Positions 8,398 to 16,748 are shown, counted from the first letter of the stretch. The stretch is 64,000 nucleotides of DNA from Leptotrichia sp. oral taxon 221 (GCF_018128245.1 NZ_CP072378.1:1860001-1924000); one strand, 5' to 3'. Program-made: numbers and translations. Notes: generated by a model from the sequence alone, not told the origin.

Positions 8398-9078
8398 ATG
8401 AATTTATGGATACTTATTGGTATTGTTATTATTGTAGTGGGATTTTCTTTGAAGCTAGATGTGCTGGCTGTGGTACTTACTGCTGGTATAGCTACTGGAA
8501 TTGCTGCAAAAATGAATTTTTTTGAAATTCTTGGAATTATTGGAAAGGCTTTTGTGGATAATAGGCTTATGTCAATTTTTTTGATTAGCTTGCCAGTTAT
8601 TGCAGTCCTTGAAAGATATGGACTTAGAGAAAGAAGTGCAGCTTTAATTGAAAAATTAAAAAATGCAACTGCTGGTAGAATCTTAGGACTTTATATGGTA
8701 ATCCGTTCGATTGCGAGTGCATTGTCAATTAGAATTGGTGGACACATTCAGTTTATACGTCCTCTTATTTACCCAATGTCTGAAGCTGCTGCAAAAGCTC
8801 ATAAAAATAAGGATTTAACAGAAAAGCAAACTGAAGAGTTAAAAAGTTTAAGTGCCGCAATTGAAAATTATGGAAATTTCTTTTCACAAAACATATTTGT
8901 AGGGGCATCAGGACTTCTTTTGATTCAGACTACACTGAAGGAAAATGGATATGCTGTATCTTTGAAGCAATTGGCGCTATCTTCAATACCAATTGGGATA
9001 ATTGCAATAATTTTTACTTTTATTCAAGTATATATTTACGATAAAAAAATAATTTTGAGCAAAGGAGGTAAAAAATAA
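8398..9078 (+). CDS. DUF969 family membrane protein
   Basis: 226 residues, strongly hydrophobic with about five to six predicted membrane segments. The sequence VDNRLMSIFLISLPVIAVLE, then YGLRERS and SIRIGGHIQFIRPLIYPM, is characteristic of DUF969 (PF06149). It overlaps the next gene, DUF979, by one base (TAATG), and this pair is regularly linked to pyroglutamyl peptidase in other bacteria. The pair is best viewed as two halves of one transporter, possibly for pyroglutamate or pyroglutamyl peptides. That is an inference from gene order. AGGAGGAATACTT precedes the ATG. Confidence 0.88.
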   Translation: MNLWILIGIVIIVVGFSLKLDVLAVVLTAGIATGIAAKMNFFEILGIIGKAFVDNRLMSIFLISLPVIAVLERYGLRERSAALIEKLKNATAGRILGLYMVIRSIASALSIRIGGHIQFIRPLIYPMSEAAAKAHKNKDLTEKQTEELKSLSAAIENYGNFFSQNIFVGASGLLLIQTTLKENGYAVSLKQLALSSIPIGIIAIIFTFIQVYIYDKKIILSKGGKK

Positions 9079-10019
9079 TGGAAATAAAAGCTCTTTTAAA
9101 ACTTTTGACACAAATTATTTATATTCTTTGCGGACTTGTTAGTATAAGTACTGGAATTAGAGGATTGAAAAATGAAAAGGCAAAAATAGGAACATTTTTG
9201 TTTTGGACTATTCTTGGGATAATATTTATTTTTGGAGAAGCTATTCCATATAAGGTTACTGGCGGACTTCTTGTAATTCTTGCCATAATTACTGTAACAA
9301 AACAATTACATATTGGAAAATTTGAAAATATTTCTTCACAATTCAAAATCGCACAAAGTGAAAAATTAAAAAATAAAATTTTCATCCCAGCTGTATTAAT
9401 TGGAATTGCCGCTTTTCTGATACTTCAATTTAAAATTGGAAAAACTGCTATACCACCTGCATTAGGTATCGGTGGAGGTTCGCTTGTCGCCCTTCTGGCA
9501 GCTGCAATTATCATAAAACCAAAATTCAGCGAAACAAACGAAGATACTTCAAAACTCCTTATGCAAATTGGTGCAACTGCCATTTTGCCACAGCTTCTTG
9601 CTGCATTAGGTGCTGTATTTACTAAAGCTGGAGTTGGAAAAGTAATAGCTGCCAGCATTTCATCTGTTGTTCCAACTGGAAATATCTTTGTAGGAATAGT
9701 TATTTATGCTATTGGAATGGTTATATTCACTATGATTATGGGAAATGCCTTTGCTGCATTTTCAGTAATAACTGCAGGAATTGGAATCCCATTTATTATC
9801 AAAAACGGTGGAAATCCAGCTGTTATTGGTGCTTTGGGAATGACCGCTGGCTATTGCGGAACTCTTATGACTCCAATGGCAGCAAACTTCAATATTGTCC
9901 CTGCTTCAATTCTTGAAATAAAAGATAAATATGGAATTATAAAAGTCCAAGCTCCAATGGCTTTATTACTGCTTGTAACACATATTATACTTATGCTGCT
10001 GTTATTTGGAGTAAAATAA
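9078..10019 (+). CDS. DUF979 family membrane protein
   Basis: 313 residues with about eight to nine hydrophobic segments. The conserved DUF979 (PF06166) features are visible: GAVFTKAGVGKVIAASISSV, then GNAFAAFSVITAGIGIPFII and GALGMTAGYCGTLMTPMAAN. The start codon overlaps the DUF969 stop, implying translational coupling, and GGAGG lies inside the end of DUF969. It probably forms a complex with DUF969. Pcp follows 127 bases later on the same strand. No catalytic or nucleotide-binding motif is visible, so it is likely a secondary transporter component. Confidence 0.88.
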   Translation: MEIKALLKLLTQIIYILCGLVSISTGIRGLKNEKAKIGTFLFWTILGIIFIFGEAIPYKVTGGLLVILAIITVTKQLHIGKFENISSQFKIAQSEKLKNKIFIPAVLIGIAAFLILQFKIGKTAIPPALGIGGGSLVALLAAAIIIKPKFSETNEDTSKLLMQIGATAILPQLLAALGAVFTKAGVGKVIAASISSVVPTGNIFVGIVIYAIGMVIFTMIMGNAFAAFSVITAGIGIPFIIKNGGNPAVIGALGMTAGYCGTLMTPMAANFNIVPASILEIKDKYGIIKVQAPMALLLLVTHIILMLLLFGVK

Positions 10020-10097
10020 AACTGAAAATACTATGTTTATTGAGATTTCTAAATTTTTACAAACAAGTAAATTAAAAAAAAATCTAGAAAGGAGAGT

Positions 10098-10109
10098 ATG
10101 AAATTATAA
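10098..10109 (+). other. Three-codon minigene behind a strong Shine-Dalgarno, upstream of pcp
   Basis: AAAGGAGAGT is followed at once by ATG AAA TTA TAA. The real pcp ATG is 49 bases further on, and the TATGAAA around each ATG forms a direct repeat (10097-10103 and 10146-10152). It could be a translational leader or the trace of a small insertion separating pcp from its ribosome site. Confidence 0.35.
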
Positions 10110-10146
10110 ATTAAATCTATTTTTATAAAATCATACAAAAAATACT

Positions 10147-10788
10147 ATGAAAATATTAGTTACTGGCTTTGACCCTTTTGGAGGTGAGCCCATAAATCCT
10201 GCCATTGAATCAGTTAAAAAATTGCCTGATAATATTGCAGGAGCACAAATTATCAAATTGGAAATTCCGACAGTAAAAGGAAAATCTATTAAAAAAATTG
10301 AAAAAGCTATTGAAGAGCACAATCCAGATGTTATCTTGTCAATCGGACAAGCAGGCGGAAGATTTGATATTTCCATTGAACGAGTTGGAATAAATCTTGA
10401 TGATTTCCGAATACCTGACAACGAAGGAAACCAAACTATTGATGAGCCAATTTTTCCAGATGGAGAAAATGCATATTTTGTAGATCTTCCTGTAAAAGCT
10501 ATGGTAAAAAACATACAAAAAAATAAAATTCCAGCTTCAGTTTCATACACTGCAGGAACTTTCATCTGTAATCACGTTCTTTACGGTACACTTTATTTAA
10601 TAAATAAAAAATACAAAGACAAGAAATCTGGATTTATCCATATTCCATTTTTACCAGAACAAGTTATTAATAAAAAAAATACACCATCAATGGAATTAAA
10701 TACTATTGTAAAAGGTTTAATTGCCGCAATTGAAACTATTGTAAAAAATGATAAAGATATTAAAGAAACTGGCGGAACTATTTGTTAG
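10147..10788 (+). CDS. pcp: Pyroglutamyl-peptidase I (pyrrolidone-carboxylate peptidase)
   Basis: 213 residues, the usual length. It opens with [18 protein letters not shown]. The catalytic triad of this C15 cysteine peptidase is visible: the Glu motif in [16 protein letters not shown], Cys in [13 protein letters not shown], and His in [11 protein letters not shown]. It removes N-terminal 5-oxoproline from peptides in the cytosol. It follows DUF969-DUF979, suggesting import or export of pyroglutamyl compounds coupled to their cleavage. No good ribosome site directly precedes this ATG; the strong site is 49 bases upstream before a three-codon minigene. Confidence 0.94.
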   Translation: MKILVTGFDPFGGEPINPAIESVKKLPDNIAGAQIIKLEIPTVKGKSIKKIEKAIEEHNPDVILSIGQAGGRFDISIERVGINLDDFRIPDNEGNQTIDEPIFPDGENAYFVDLPVKAMVKNIQKNKIPASVSYTAGTFICNHVLYGTLYLINKKYKDKKSGFIHIPFLPEQVINKKNTPSMELNTIVKGLIAAIETIVKNDKDIKETGGTIC

Positions 10789-10824
10789 CAACATTCTTCT
10801 AAACATTTAGATATATCAAAAATA

Positions 10825-10868
10825 AAAAGCCTGCTTTTATTTAAAAAAATTCTAAAGCAGGTTTTATT
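10825..10868. terminator. Terminator after pcp
   Basis: CCTGCTTT (10830-10837) pairs with AAAGCAGG (10854-10861), flanked by A and T runs. Confidence 0.75.
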
Positions 10869-10937
10869 CTTTATTTTTTACTTGTAAAAGGTAAACTTTC
10901 TTTTAAAAAACAGAAACTAAATTTTATTCATTTGCTG

Positions 10938-10979
10938 TTAAGAAGTCAAAATTTTATTGTCAATTTTCTTTTTAGCCAT
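10938..10979 (-). other. 13-codon reading frame with a strong ribosome site
   Basis: GGAGGTTTTTGTT precedes an ATG at 10979 encoding MAKKKIDNKILTS and a stop. It sits after the PD-(D/E)XK nuclease gene on the same strand. It may be the truncated start of a lost gene or a very small peptide; no family is recognised. Confidence 0.3.
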
Positions 10980-11032
10980 AACAAAAACCTCCAAATATTA
11001 TATAGTTATTTTATCATATATTATTTAGAGAT

Positions 11033-12241
11033 TTACACAAAAATTTTTACACACCCTTTTAACAAAAGATTTAAAGCATATTGAAGGATTTTTATTTTAT
11101 CTTTACAATCATCAATATTTTCAAATTCTAAATATCCTACTGTCATATACTGACCTGCTCTAAAATATTTTTTCTGAAACTTTTCATTTTTTAGTATATT
11201 TTTGAATTTTTTTATATTTTCTGGTTTATTTTCGCATTTTAGTATATCTTTCGACTCATTTTCTAATTTATTTTTTAATTTAGAAAAAAGTTCCTTACGT
11301 TTTTCGGAAGCAATTGTTACTTTCTTTTCGAAATCTTCTTTTGAAAGTTCTTTATTATTTTTATTTTTTTTAGGAACTGAATATTTTATTGCAATTATAT
11401 TTTTCTGATTATATTGTTCTATTTGTAAATAAATATCTTCATCAGAAGTTTCTGTTAATTTATTAATTTTTTCTTCACTTAAAGGAAACCACCACATTCC
11501 CATAAATCCACCTGATGAGTTATTCACATAACCCCAACTACAATCTTTTTGTCTTCCAATAGCATGTTCTAATAAATTTTTTTCGTTTTTTAATTCTTTA
11601 AAAAATCCGATATAACAGTTTGAATTCCAGTCTTCCAAGTTCTTTTTTTCATATGAATTTACATCTGTTTCTATATTGCTCAAATAATTATGATAATTTT
11701 CAAATATTGAATTATTAATCTTATCCTTGTATTCTTTTAATAATTCTAGGATGTTTTCTCTTCCTAATATTACATTCACACCATTCTCTTTTAATCTTTC
11801 CGTATTATCTTCATCGTATATTTTATAATAAACTACTTTTATTTTAGCCCTACTTCCATTATCTTTTTCATTTTTTTCAGATATTAATTCTCTATATCTC
11901 TCAATCTGATTGCTATGTAAACCTATTCCCACTTTATCTTCTATTATTACATACATGTCTACTATTGGATTTATATTATTCCCTTTAGTTATAAATTCTG
12001 TTTTATTCTGAATTTCCAATAGTACGTCTATTTTCTGATATTGTCTTTTTATATTCACTTTCCTATCTTCGAGCTTTTCACCTAACATTTTTTCAATAAA
12101 TTCAGTTGCAAGTGATTTTAATTTTTTTTCATCTTCTGATAAACTATTGTCATCAAAATTTACCCAGTTACATAACCAACATATAAAAGCATCCTGTGAC
12201 AGCTCTGACGTTGCAAAATTAAAAATATTGTTTCTTTCCAT
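11033..12241 (-). CDS. PD-(D/E)XK nuclease family protein
   Basis: 402 residues. The N-terminal ~190 residues fit the PDDEXK_4 (PF14281) fold: NIFNFATSELSQDAFICWL (E13), then a core D72 in KIDVLLEI, E101-x-K103 in VIIEDKVG and Q112 in HSNQIERYREL. These residues would bind Mg2+ and cut a phosphodiester bond. The C-terminal ~200 residues are lysine-rich with WWFPLSEEKI and YMTVGYLEF blocks and are not recognised. It is the last gene of a four-gene minus-strand run with an FtsZ-like gene, a WYL regulator and a degenerate paralog of itself. AAGGGA precedes the ATG. A role in defence is inference from the neighbourhood. Confidence 0.8.
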   Translation of the reverse strand: MERNNIFNFATSELSQDAFICWLCNWVNFDDNSLSEDEKKLKSLATEFIEKMLGEKLEDRKVNIKRQYQKIDVLLEIQNKTEFITKGNNINPIVDMYVIIEDKVGIGLHSNQIERYRELISEKNEKDNGSRAKIKVVYYKIYDEDNTERLKENGVNVILGRENILELLKEYKDKINNSIFENYHNYLSNIETDVNSYEKKNLEDWNSNCYIGFFKELKNEKNLLEHAIGRQKDCSWGYVNNSSGGFMGMWWFPLSEEKINKLTETSDEDIYLQIEQYNQKNIIAIKYSVPKKNKNNKELSKEDFEKKVTIASEKRKELFSKLKNKLENESKDILKCENKPENIKKFKNILKNEKFQKKYFRAGQYMTVGYLEFENIDDCKDKIKILQYALNLLLKGCVKIFV

Positions 12242-12278
12242 TTTAAATCCCTTCTTTCTATAATATTAATTAATTTAT

Positions 12279-12986
12279 TTATTTAACTGAATCTTCCACA
12301 ATGTAAGCAATAATATTTATGAAATTTTCATTTTCTGGATATATTTGCAGTCCCCAAAGAAATGCCCGCTCATTAAGAATATTAGTCATTATTTTAGCAA
12401 TCTCTTTTATCTGAGTCAATTCGATATTTTTTCCTGCTGTTATATTCAAAAATATTTTATAAGTTTTATTTTTATCAAAAGTTTCCAGCTTTAGTTTTAG
12501 GTTTTGCAAGAAATCATCAAAAGTTTCTAAATTTCCTTTTTCAAAAATTACGAAAGATTTTGAGGTTTTTTGAAATACAGTTTTTAAGTCCGCTAAATCA
12601 AGAGTAACCATTCCTTTTGCTGTTAAAGTTTTTGTTATTCCGTTGATTCCATTTTTTAAATCTTCTGAAGATTTGCATTTTATGATAAAGTCTGTTTTTG
12701 AATCAAATAGGTCAGTATAGCCATTTTCAATATCGTAAATGCCAGTAAAAATGTCGTTTTTTTCAGTGTTTCTGATTATTTCTAAGGCAAAATTTTTATC
12801 ATTTTCAAAATATGTATTTAAAATTATCAAAATTACATCTGTATCTTGAAAATTTATTTTTAAATCTTTGTAGTCATTTTTAATTGTAATAATGCTTATA
12901 TTTTCATGTGTAATTATTTCTTTCTCAATAGTGCTTAGAGCTGTTTCTCCTAAACTTATAATTTTTATTTTTGGTATTTTTTCCAT
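12279..12986 (-). CDS. FtsZ-like protein lacking the GTP-binding signature
   Basis: 235 residues, colinear with most of FtsZ but much shorter. PKIKIISLGE matches the FtsZ opening beta strand; TDVILIILNTYFEND (50-63) aligns with the segment that in FtsZ holds GGGTGTG, which is absent. GITKTLTAKGMVTLDLADLKTV (117-137) aligns with the T7 loop region, keeping both aspartates (D130, D133) of NxDFAD. IFLNITAGKNIELTQIKEIAKI (178-199) matches the C-terminal-domain strand and helix. FtsZ's C-terminal tail peptide is missing. The protein should not bind GTP normally but could meet FtsZ through the T7 face; that is inference. AAAAGGAGAAAATTT precedes the ATG. It is 24 bases downstream of the WYL gene and 37 upstream of the nuclease gene. 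Confidence 0.75.
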   Translation of the reverse strand: MEKIPKIKIISLGETALSTIEKEIITHENISIITIKNDYKDLKINFQDTDVILIILNTYFENDKNFALEIIRNTEKNDIFTGIYDIENGYTDLFDSKTDFIIKCKSSEDLKNGINGITKTLTAKGMVTLDLADLKTVFQKTSKSFVIFEKGNLETFDDFLQNLKLKLETFDKNKTYKIFLNITAGKNIELTQIKEIAKIMTNILNERAFLWGLQIYPENENFINIIAYIVEDSVK

Positions 12987-13010
12987 AAATTTTCTCCTTT
13001 TTATAGAAAT

Positions 13011-13952
13011 TTATTTTAAAATTTTGTATTCAATAACGTAATCTCCCTGACTTCGTAGCCACATTTCCGCTCCAAAACTTCCATAAACTTCGATTTTTAC
13101 AGTATAAACTGTAGTTTCCCGATTATTTTCTTTAACTATTTTTTCATCCAATATTTCTGCAGTTGGAAATTTATCAAGCACATACTCGATATAGCCTCTG
13201 TATTTAAATTCTATTCTTGTAAGAGGTCCAGAATGCATAAAATGTATATATTTTCTAAATTCTCCATCTTTAAATTTGTCAGAATAATTTAGGATTTTAA
13301 ACTTCTTGCCTGTATTTTCTATCTTTTTCATTCTATCAATTCTAAAAATTGCAGGATATTCTTCTTTATTTTCAATATATCCAATTAGATAAAAATAATA
13401 TTCAGAAAACATTATTGATAGTGGCTTTATTCTGTATTCTTTATATTGTTTATCTTTTTTTGTATAATTTAAATGCACCCATTCTTGGTTTTTTATACAT
13501 TGCGCTAATTTCCAAATGCTTTCGAGTAGTTTCTGTCCATGCTGTAAAGGAATATAATTCGCCTTTTCACTATTTATCAAATTTTTTATTATCTCCCTAT
13601 CGTTTATTGAGGAATTGTTAACTAGTTTCGTTATTAATTTTTCAGTTTCTTCTTTATTAAAAGCCCGACTTTCAAGGATAATTTTACTTATAGCCAAAAG
13701 TTCTTCGTTTGTAAAAGCTATCTTGTCATTCTTTTCAAGATAATAACCTTTTTTTGAACTAGAATATTTTATATCCGATTCACCTTCTTCAAAAAAATAA
13801 TTCCTCAAAGTAGCTATATCTCGTTGTATCGTTTTTTTATCAACTTTAAATTCATTAGCTAAATCACTTCTATTCACTATCTCTTTTTGATTCAACCTTT
13901 TCATTATTTTTAATATTCTAATCGATTTTTCCTCAGAATTTTTATTTTTCAT
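13011..13952 (-). CDS. WYL-domain transcriptional regulator (DeoR-type HTH)
   Basis: 313 residues. The N-terminal HTH_11 domain is visible at about residues 10-65 (RILKIMKRLNQKEIVNRSDL, KKTIQRDIATLRNYF). A WYL domain occupies about 140-215 (VHLNYTKKDKQYKEYRIKPL, YYFYLIGYIENKEEYPAIFR), and a WCX C-terminal extension follows. WYL domains sense ligands such as nucleotides or nucleic acid, and such regulators commonly control phage-defence cassettes (for example BrxR and CapW). It is followed after 24 bases by the FtsZ-like gene, so the two are almost certainly cotranscribed. Confidence 0.9.
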   Translation of the reverse strand: MKNKNSEEKSIRILKIMKRLNQKEIVNRSDLANEFKVDKKTIQRDIATLRNYFFEEGESDIKYSSSKKGYYLEKNDKIAFTNEELLAISKIILESRAFNKEETEKLITKLVNNSSINDREIIKNLINSEKANYIPLQHGQKLLESIWKLAQCIKNQEWVHLNYTKKDKQYKEYRIKPLSIMFSEYYFYLIGYIENKEEYPAIFRIDRMKKIENTGKKFKILNYSDKFKDGEFRKYIHFMHSGPLTRIEFKYRGYIEYVLDKFPTAEILDEKIVKENNRETTVYTVKIEVYGSFGAEMWLRSQGDYVIEYKILK

Positions 13953-14026
13953 GATTAAGATTAAGCCTTTCTAAAAAATTCTTCTCAACGTTTTAATTAT
14001 ACCTTGATTTGTCACTTTTTCAAAAT

Positions 14027-15157
14027 TTAAAACTTTTTCCTAATTTTTCTATTACTTCGAAATCTTTTCTTTAATCTCTTTTCTTCAAAATATTCTACAT
14101 ATTCCTCTCTTATGTCTCTACAATTTTTCATTTTATTAAATTTCTCAATTTTTTCCGTTATTTTATCAACCATTTTTTTTATATCTTTTAATGAACTATC
14201 TAGATTTACTGTAAAACACATTAATGGAATTTCATTATTTTCACAATCAATATCTTCATAATTAACTTCCTTAAAATTAGGAAATATATCTTTTAATTCT
14301 TTCTGAATTAATTTTATTGTCTTTTCTTCGATTTTATTATCATTAAACCATTTTAACAAAAAATAATTATTTGTTTTTTTATCTTCTGCAATTAAATTTA
14401 CACAAAAACATTCTATAAAAAATTCATGTTTCAACCATTTTATATAATCAAAACAACGATATACATCATAATCTTCAAATTTTTTATTTATATAACTTTC
14501 TAAGACTAAATATAAAGATAAATTTTCGTTAATACTTACACCGAAATTTTTCTTATTTTCTTGTTTGATTTGATTGTAATAACTGTCAAAAATACTGTCA
14601 TCAATATATTTTTTTGAATTTTCAAATAAAGTTAAAAATTTTTCTTTATCGTATAAAATACTTATTTCTTCTACTTCTTCCTTTTCATACCTAGAAATTA
14701 AATCAGATGAAAAATGAACAATTTTTACATTATTCTCTTCGTTTTCTTTTAAATTCTCATATTTTTTTAATAATTTAATTAATTTCCCATTGTATTCATT
14801 AAAATCTTTTGAATATTCATAATAACTAAAATCTCTGAAATATATATATTTTCTGTTTCCATTTTGATTCCTATTTAAAATTAACAAAATCGGACAATTA
14901 CCTAAAATTCTATCAATAAAGGTTCTATTTTCAGAATAATAATTTTTATTTGAAAAATGTATCTCAATATCTTCTGTAGTTAACTTTTCTCCTAAAATTT
15001 CCTCAATAAATTTTTTTGCCATATTTTTTAAAGCCACCTTACTGCTATTATTTGTAGTCTCAACATTTAACCATTTTATCATCCAATATAAAAAAATATC
15101 GGTATCAAACTCAGCGTTATAAAAAGCATCATTTTTAACTAATTTTACATTACTCAT
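14027..15157 (-). CDS. Degenerate paralog of the PD-(D/E)XK protein
   Basis: About 376 residues, starting at the ATG nine bases after GAGGAG rather than at the ATG three codons earlier. The N-terminus parallels the nuclease at 11033-12241: EFDTDIFLYWMIKWLN corresponds to ELSQDAFICWLCNWVN, and AKKFIEEILGEKL to ATEFIEKMLGEKL. The core Asp is retained in TFIDRILG, but the E-x-K motif (IIEDKV in the partner) is replaced by IYFRDF, and the Gln helix is lost. It is therefore probably catalytically inactive. Its own C-terminus is unrecognised. It heads the four-gene run, 75 bases upstream of the WYL gene. A regulatory or immunity role is a guess. Confidence 0.65.
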   Translation of the reverse strand: MSNVKLVKNDAFYNAEFDTDIFLYWMIKWLNVETTNNSSKVALKNMAKKFIEEILGEKLTTEDIEIHFSNKNYYSENRTFIDRILGNCPILLILNRNQNGNRKYIYFRDFSYYEYSKDFNEYNGKLIKLLKKYENLKENEENNVKIVHFSSDLISRYEKEEVEEISILYDKEKFLTLFENSKKYIDDSIFDSYYNQIKQENKKNFGVSINENLSLYLVLESYINKKFEDYDVYRCFDYIKWLKHEFFIECFCVNLIAEDKKTNNYFLLKWFNDNKIEEKTIKLIQKELKDIFPNFKEVNYEDIDCENNEIPLMCFTVNLDSSLKDIKKMVDKITEKIEKFNKMKNCRDIREEYVEYFEEKRLKKRFRSNRKIRKKF

Positions 15158-15266
15158 TTTCCCCATCTCCTCAACTTTATTTTTGTTATCTAATTATACT
15201 TTTTATATGAGACATATTTTGTCCCTTTAGAATAAAAATTTATTTTTTTAAAATTTTATAACTACA

Positions 15267-15337
15267 ATATCAAATGCAACATTCTTTTTATCTTGACAAC
15301 AATAATTTTCGAGATACAATTATATCAGAAAGAGAAA
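15267..15337 (+). promoter_or_regulatory. fucO promoter
   Basis: TTGACA (15293-15298), 16-base spacer, TACAAT (15315-15320), about 59 bases before the ATG. The ~70-base surroundings are duplicated at 6143-6212. Confidence 0.75.
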
Positions 15338-15378
15338 AAAATAATTAATATTTCTATAATAAAAGGAAGTGACTTGTT

Positions 15379-16527
15379 ATGGTAAACCGTATCATTTTAA
15401 ATGAAGTATCTTATCATGGATTTGGAGCAATTGAATCTATTCCAGGTGAAGTGGAAAAAAATAAATTCAAAAAAGCTTTTATTTGTACAGATCCTGGATT
15501 AATTAAAGCTGGAGCAGCTAAAAAAATTACTGATATACTTGATAAAGCTAATTTGAAATATTTAATATTTTCTGATGTTCAACAAAATCCTACGATTGAA
15601 AATGTAAAAGCTGGAGTTGAAAAATTTAAAGAAAGTGGTGCAGATTATATTATTGCAATTGGTGGAGGTTCTGCTATGGATTGTGCCAAAGCTGTAGCAA
15701 TTATTATAAATAATCCTGAATTTTCTGATGTTCGAAGTCTTGAAGGAGTTGCAGATACAAAAAATAAATGCGTTCCAATAATCGCAGTTGCAACTACAGC
15801 TGGAACAGCTGCCGAAGTTACAATAAATTATGTTATAACTGATGTTGAAAAAAATAGAAAATTTGTCTGTGTTGACCCACACGATATGCCAATAGTTGCG
15901 ATAGTTGATCCAGGAATGATGATGACAATGCCAAAAGAATTGACAGCTGCAACTGGACTTGATGCACTAACTCATGCAATCGAAGGATTTACAACAAAAG
16001 CTGCTTGGGAAATGACTGACATGTTCCATTTAAAAGCAATTGAATTAATAGCAAAATATTTGAGAAAAGCTGTGGAAAATGACGAAGAAGCTAAAGAAAA
16101 AATGGCTCTTGCCTCATATTTAGCAGGAATGGGATTCTCAAATGTAGGACTTGGAATTGTACACTCAATGGCTCATCCTCTAGGAGCATTTTACGGAACT
16201 CCGCACGGTGTTGCAAACGCTATAATTTTACCAACTGTAATGGAATACAATGCTGAATATACAGGGGAAAAATTTAGAGAAATAGCAAAAGCTTTTGGAA
16301 TAAAACATACTAAAAAAATGGCTCCCGAAGAATATAGAAAAGCAGCAGTAGAGGCTGTAAGACAATTGGCACATGACGTAAATATTCCTGAAAATTTAAA
16401 GGGAATAATGGATATAAAAGATTTAGATTTTATCGCTGAATCAGCTTTGAATGATGTTTGTACTGGCGGAAATCCACGAGATACAAACTTGGAAGAAATA
16501 AAAAAACTTTATAAAAAATTGTTGTAA
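15379..16527 (+). CDS. fucO: Lactaldehyde reductase / iron-containing alcohol dehydrogenase
   Basis: 382 residues, the same length as E. coli FucO and similar throughout. The NAD-binding GGGS lies at 95-98, followed by TTAGTAAEVTINYVITD, RKFVCVDPHDMP, and the iron ligands D195 and H199 in TGLDALTHAIEGF plus two later histidines in HSMAHPLGAFYGTPHGVANA. It reduces L-lactaldehyde to 1,2-propanediol, or oxidises the diol, with NAD(H); other short aldehydes are possible. No fucose or rhamnose genes lie nearby, so the physiological substrate is open. AAGGAAGTGA precedes the ATG. Confidence 0.92.
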   Translation: MVNRIILNEVSYHGFGAIESIPGEVEKNKFKKAFICTDPGLIKAGAAKKITDILDKANLKYLIFSDVQQNPTIENVKAGVEKFKESGADYIIAIGGGSAMDCAKAVAIIINNPEFSDVRSLEGVADTKNKCVPIIAVATTAGTAAEVTINYVITDVEKNRKFVCVDPHDMPIVAIVDPGMMMTMPKELTAATGLDALTHAIEGFTTKAAWEMTDMFHLKAIELIAKYLRKAVENDEEAKEKMALASYLAGMGFSNVGLGIVHSMAHPLGAFYGTPHGVANAIILPTVMEYNAEYTGEKFREIAKAFGIKHTKKMAPEEYRKAAVEAVRQLAHDVNIPENLKGIMDIKDLDFIAESALNDVCTGGNPRDTNLEEIKKLYKKLL

Positions 16528-16532
16528 TTTAC

Positions 16533-16566
16533 AAAAAAACTCCATTCGTTTTAGAGTGGAGTTTTC
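16533..16566. terminator. Terminator after fucO
   Basis: AAAACTCCATTC pairs with GAGTGGAGTTTT around a short loop, with a T-rich tail. Confidence 0.85.
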
Positions 16567-16748
16567 TATTAATTTTAATTTCTAAATTTGAATATTTAAT
16601 TTTCTTAAAATTCAAGTTTATTTAATAAATTCTAAAAATTCTTTTACTTGTTTTTTCAATATTTCTTTATGATATTCCTGTTTCCTCCCATTGCAATTCC
16701 TCAATTGTGATTTATAACATTGTAAGTGAAAATTCATTTAAACCTTGA

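Noticed and set aside
10131-10565. Long minus-strand frame opposite pcp (144 codons)
   Set aside because: It is the antisense shadow of a well-recognised pyroglutamyl peptidase and has no ribosome site or family resemblance.
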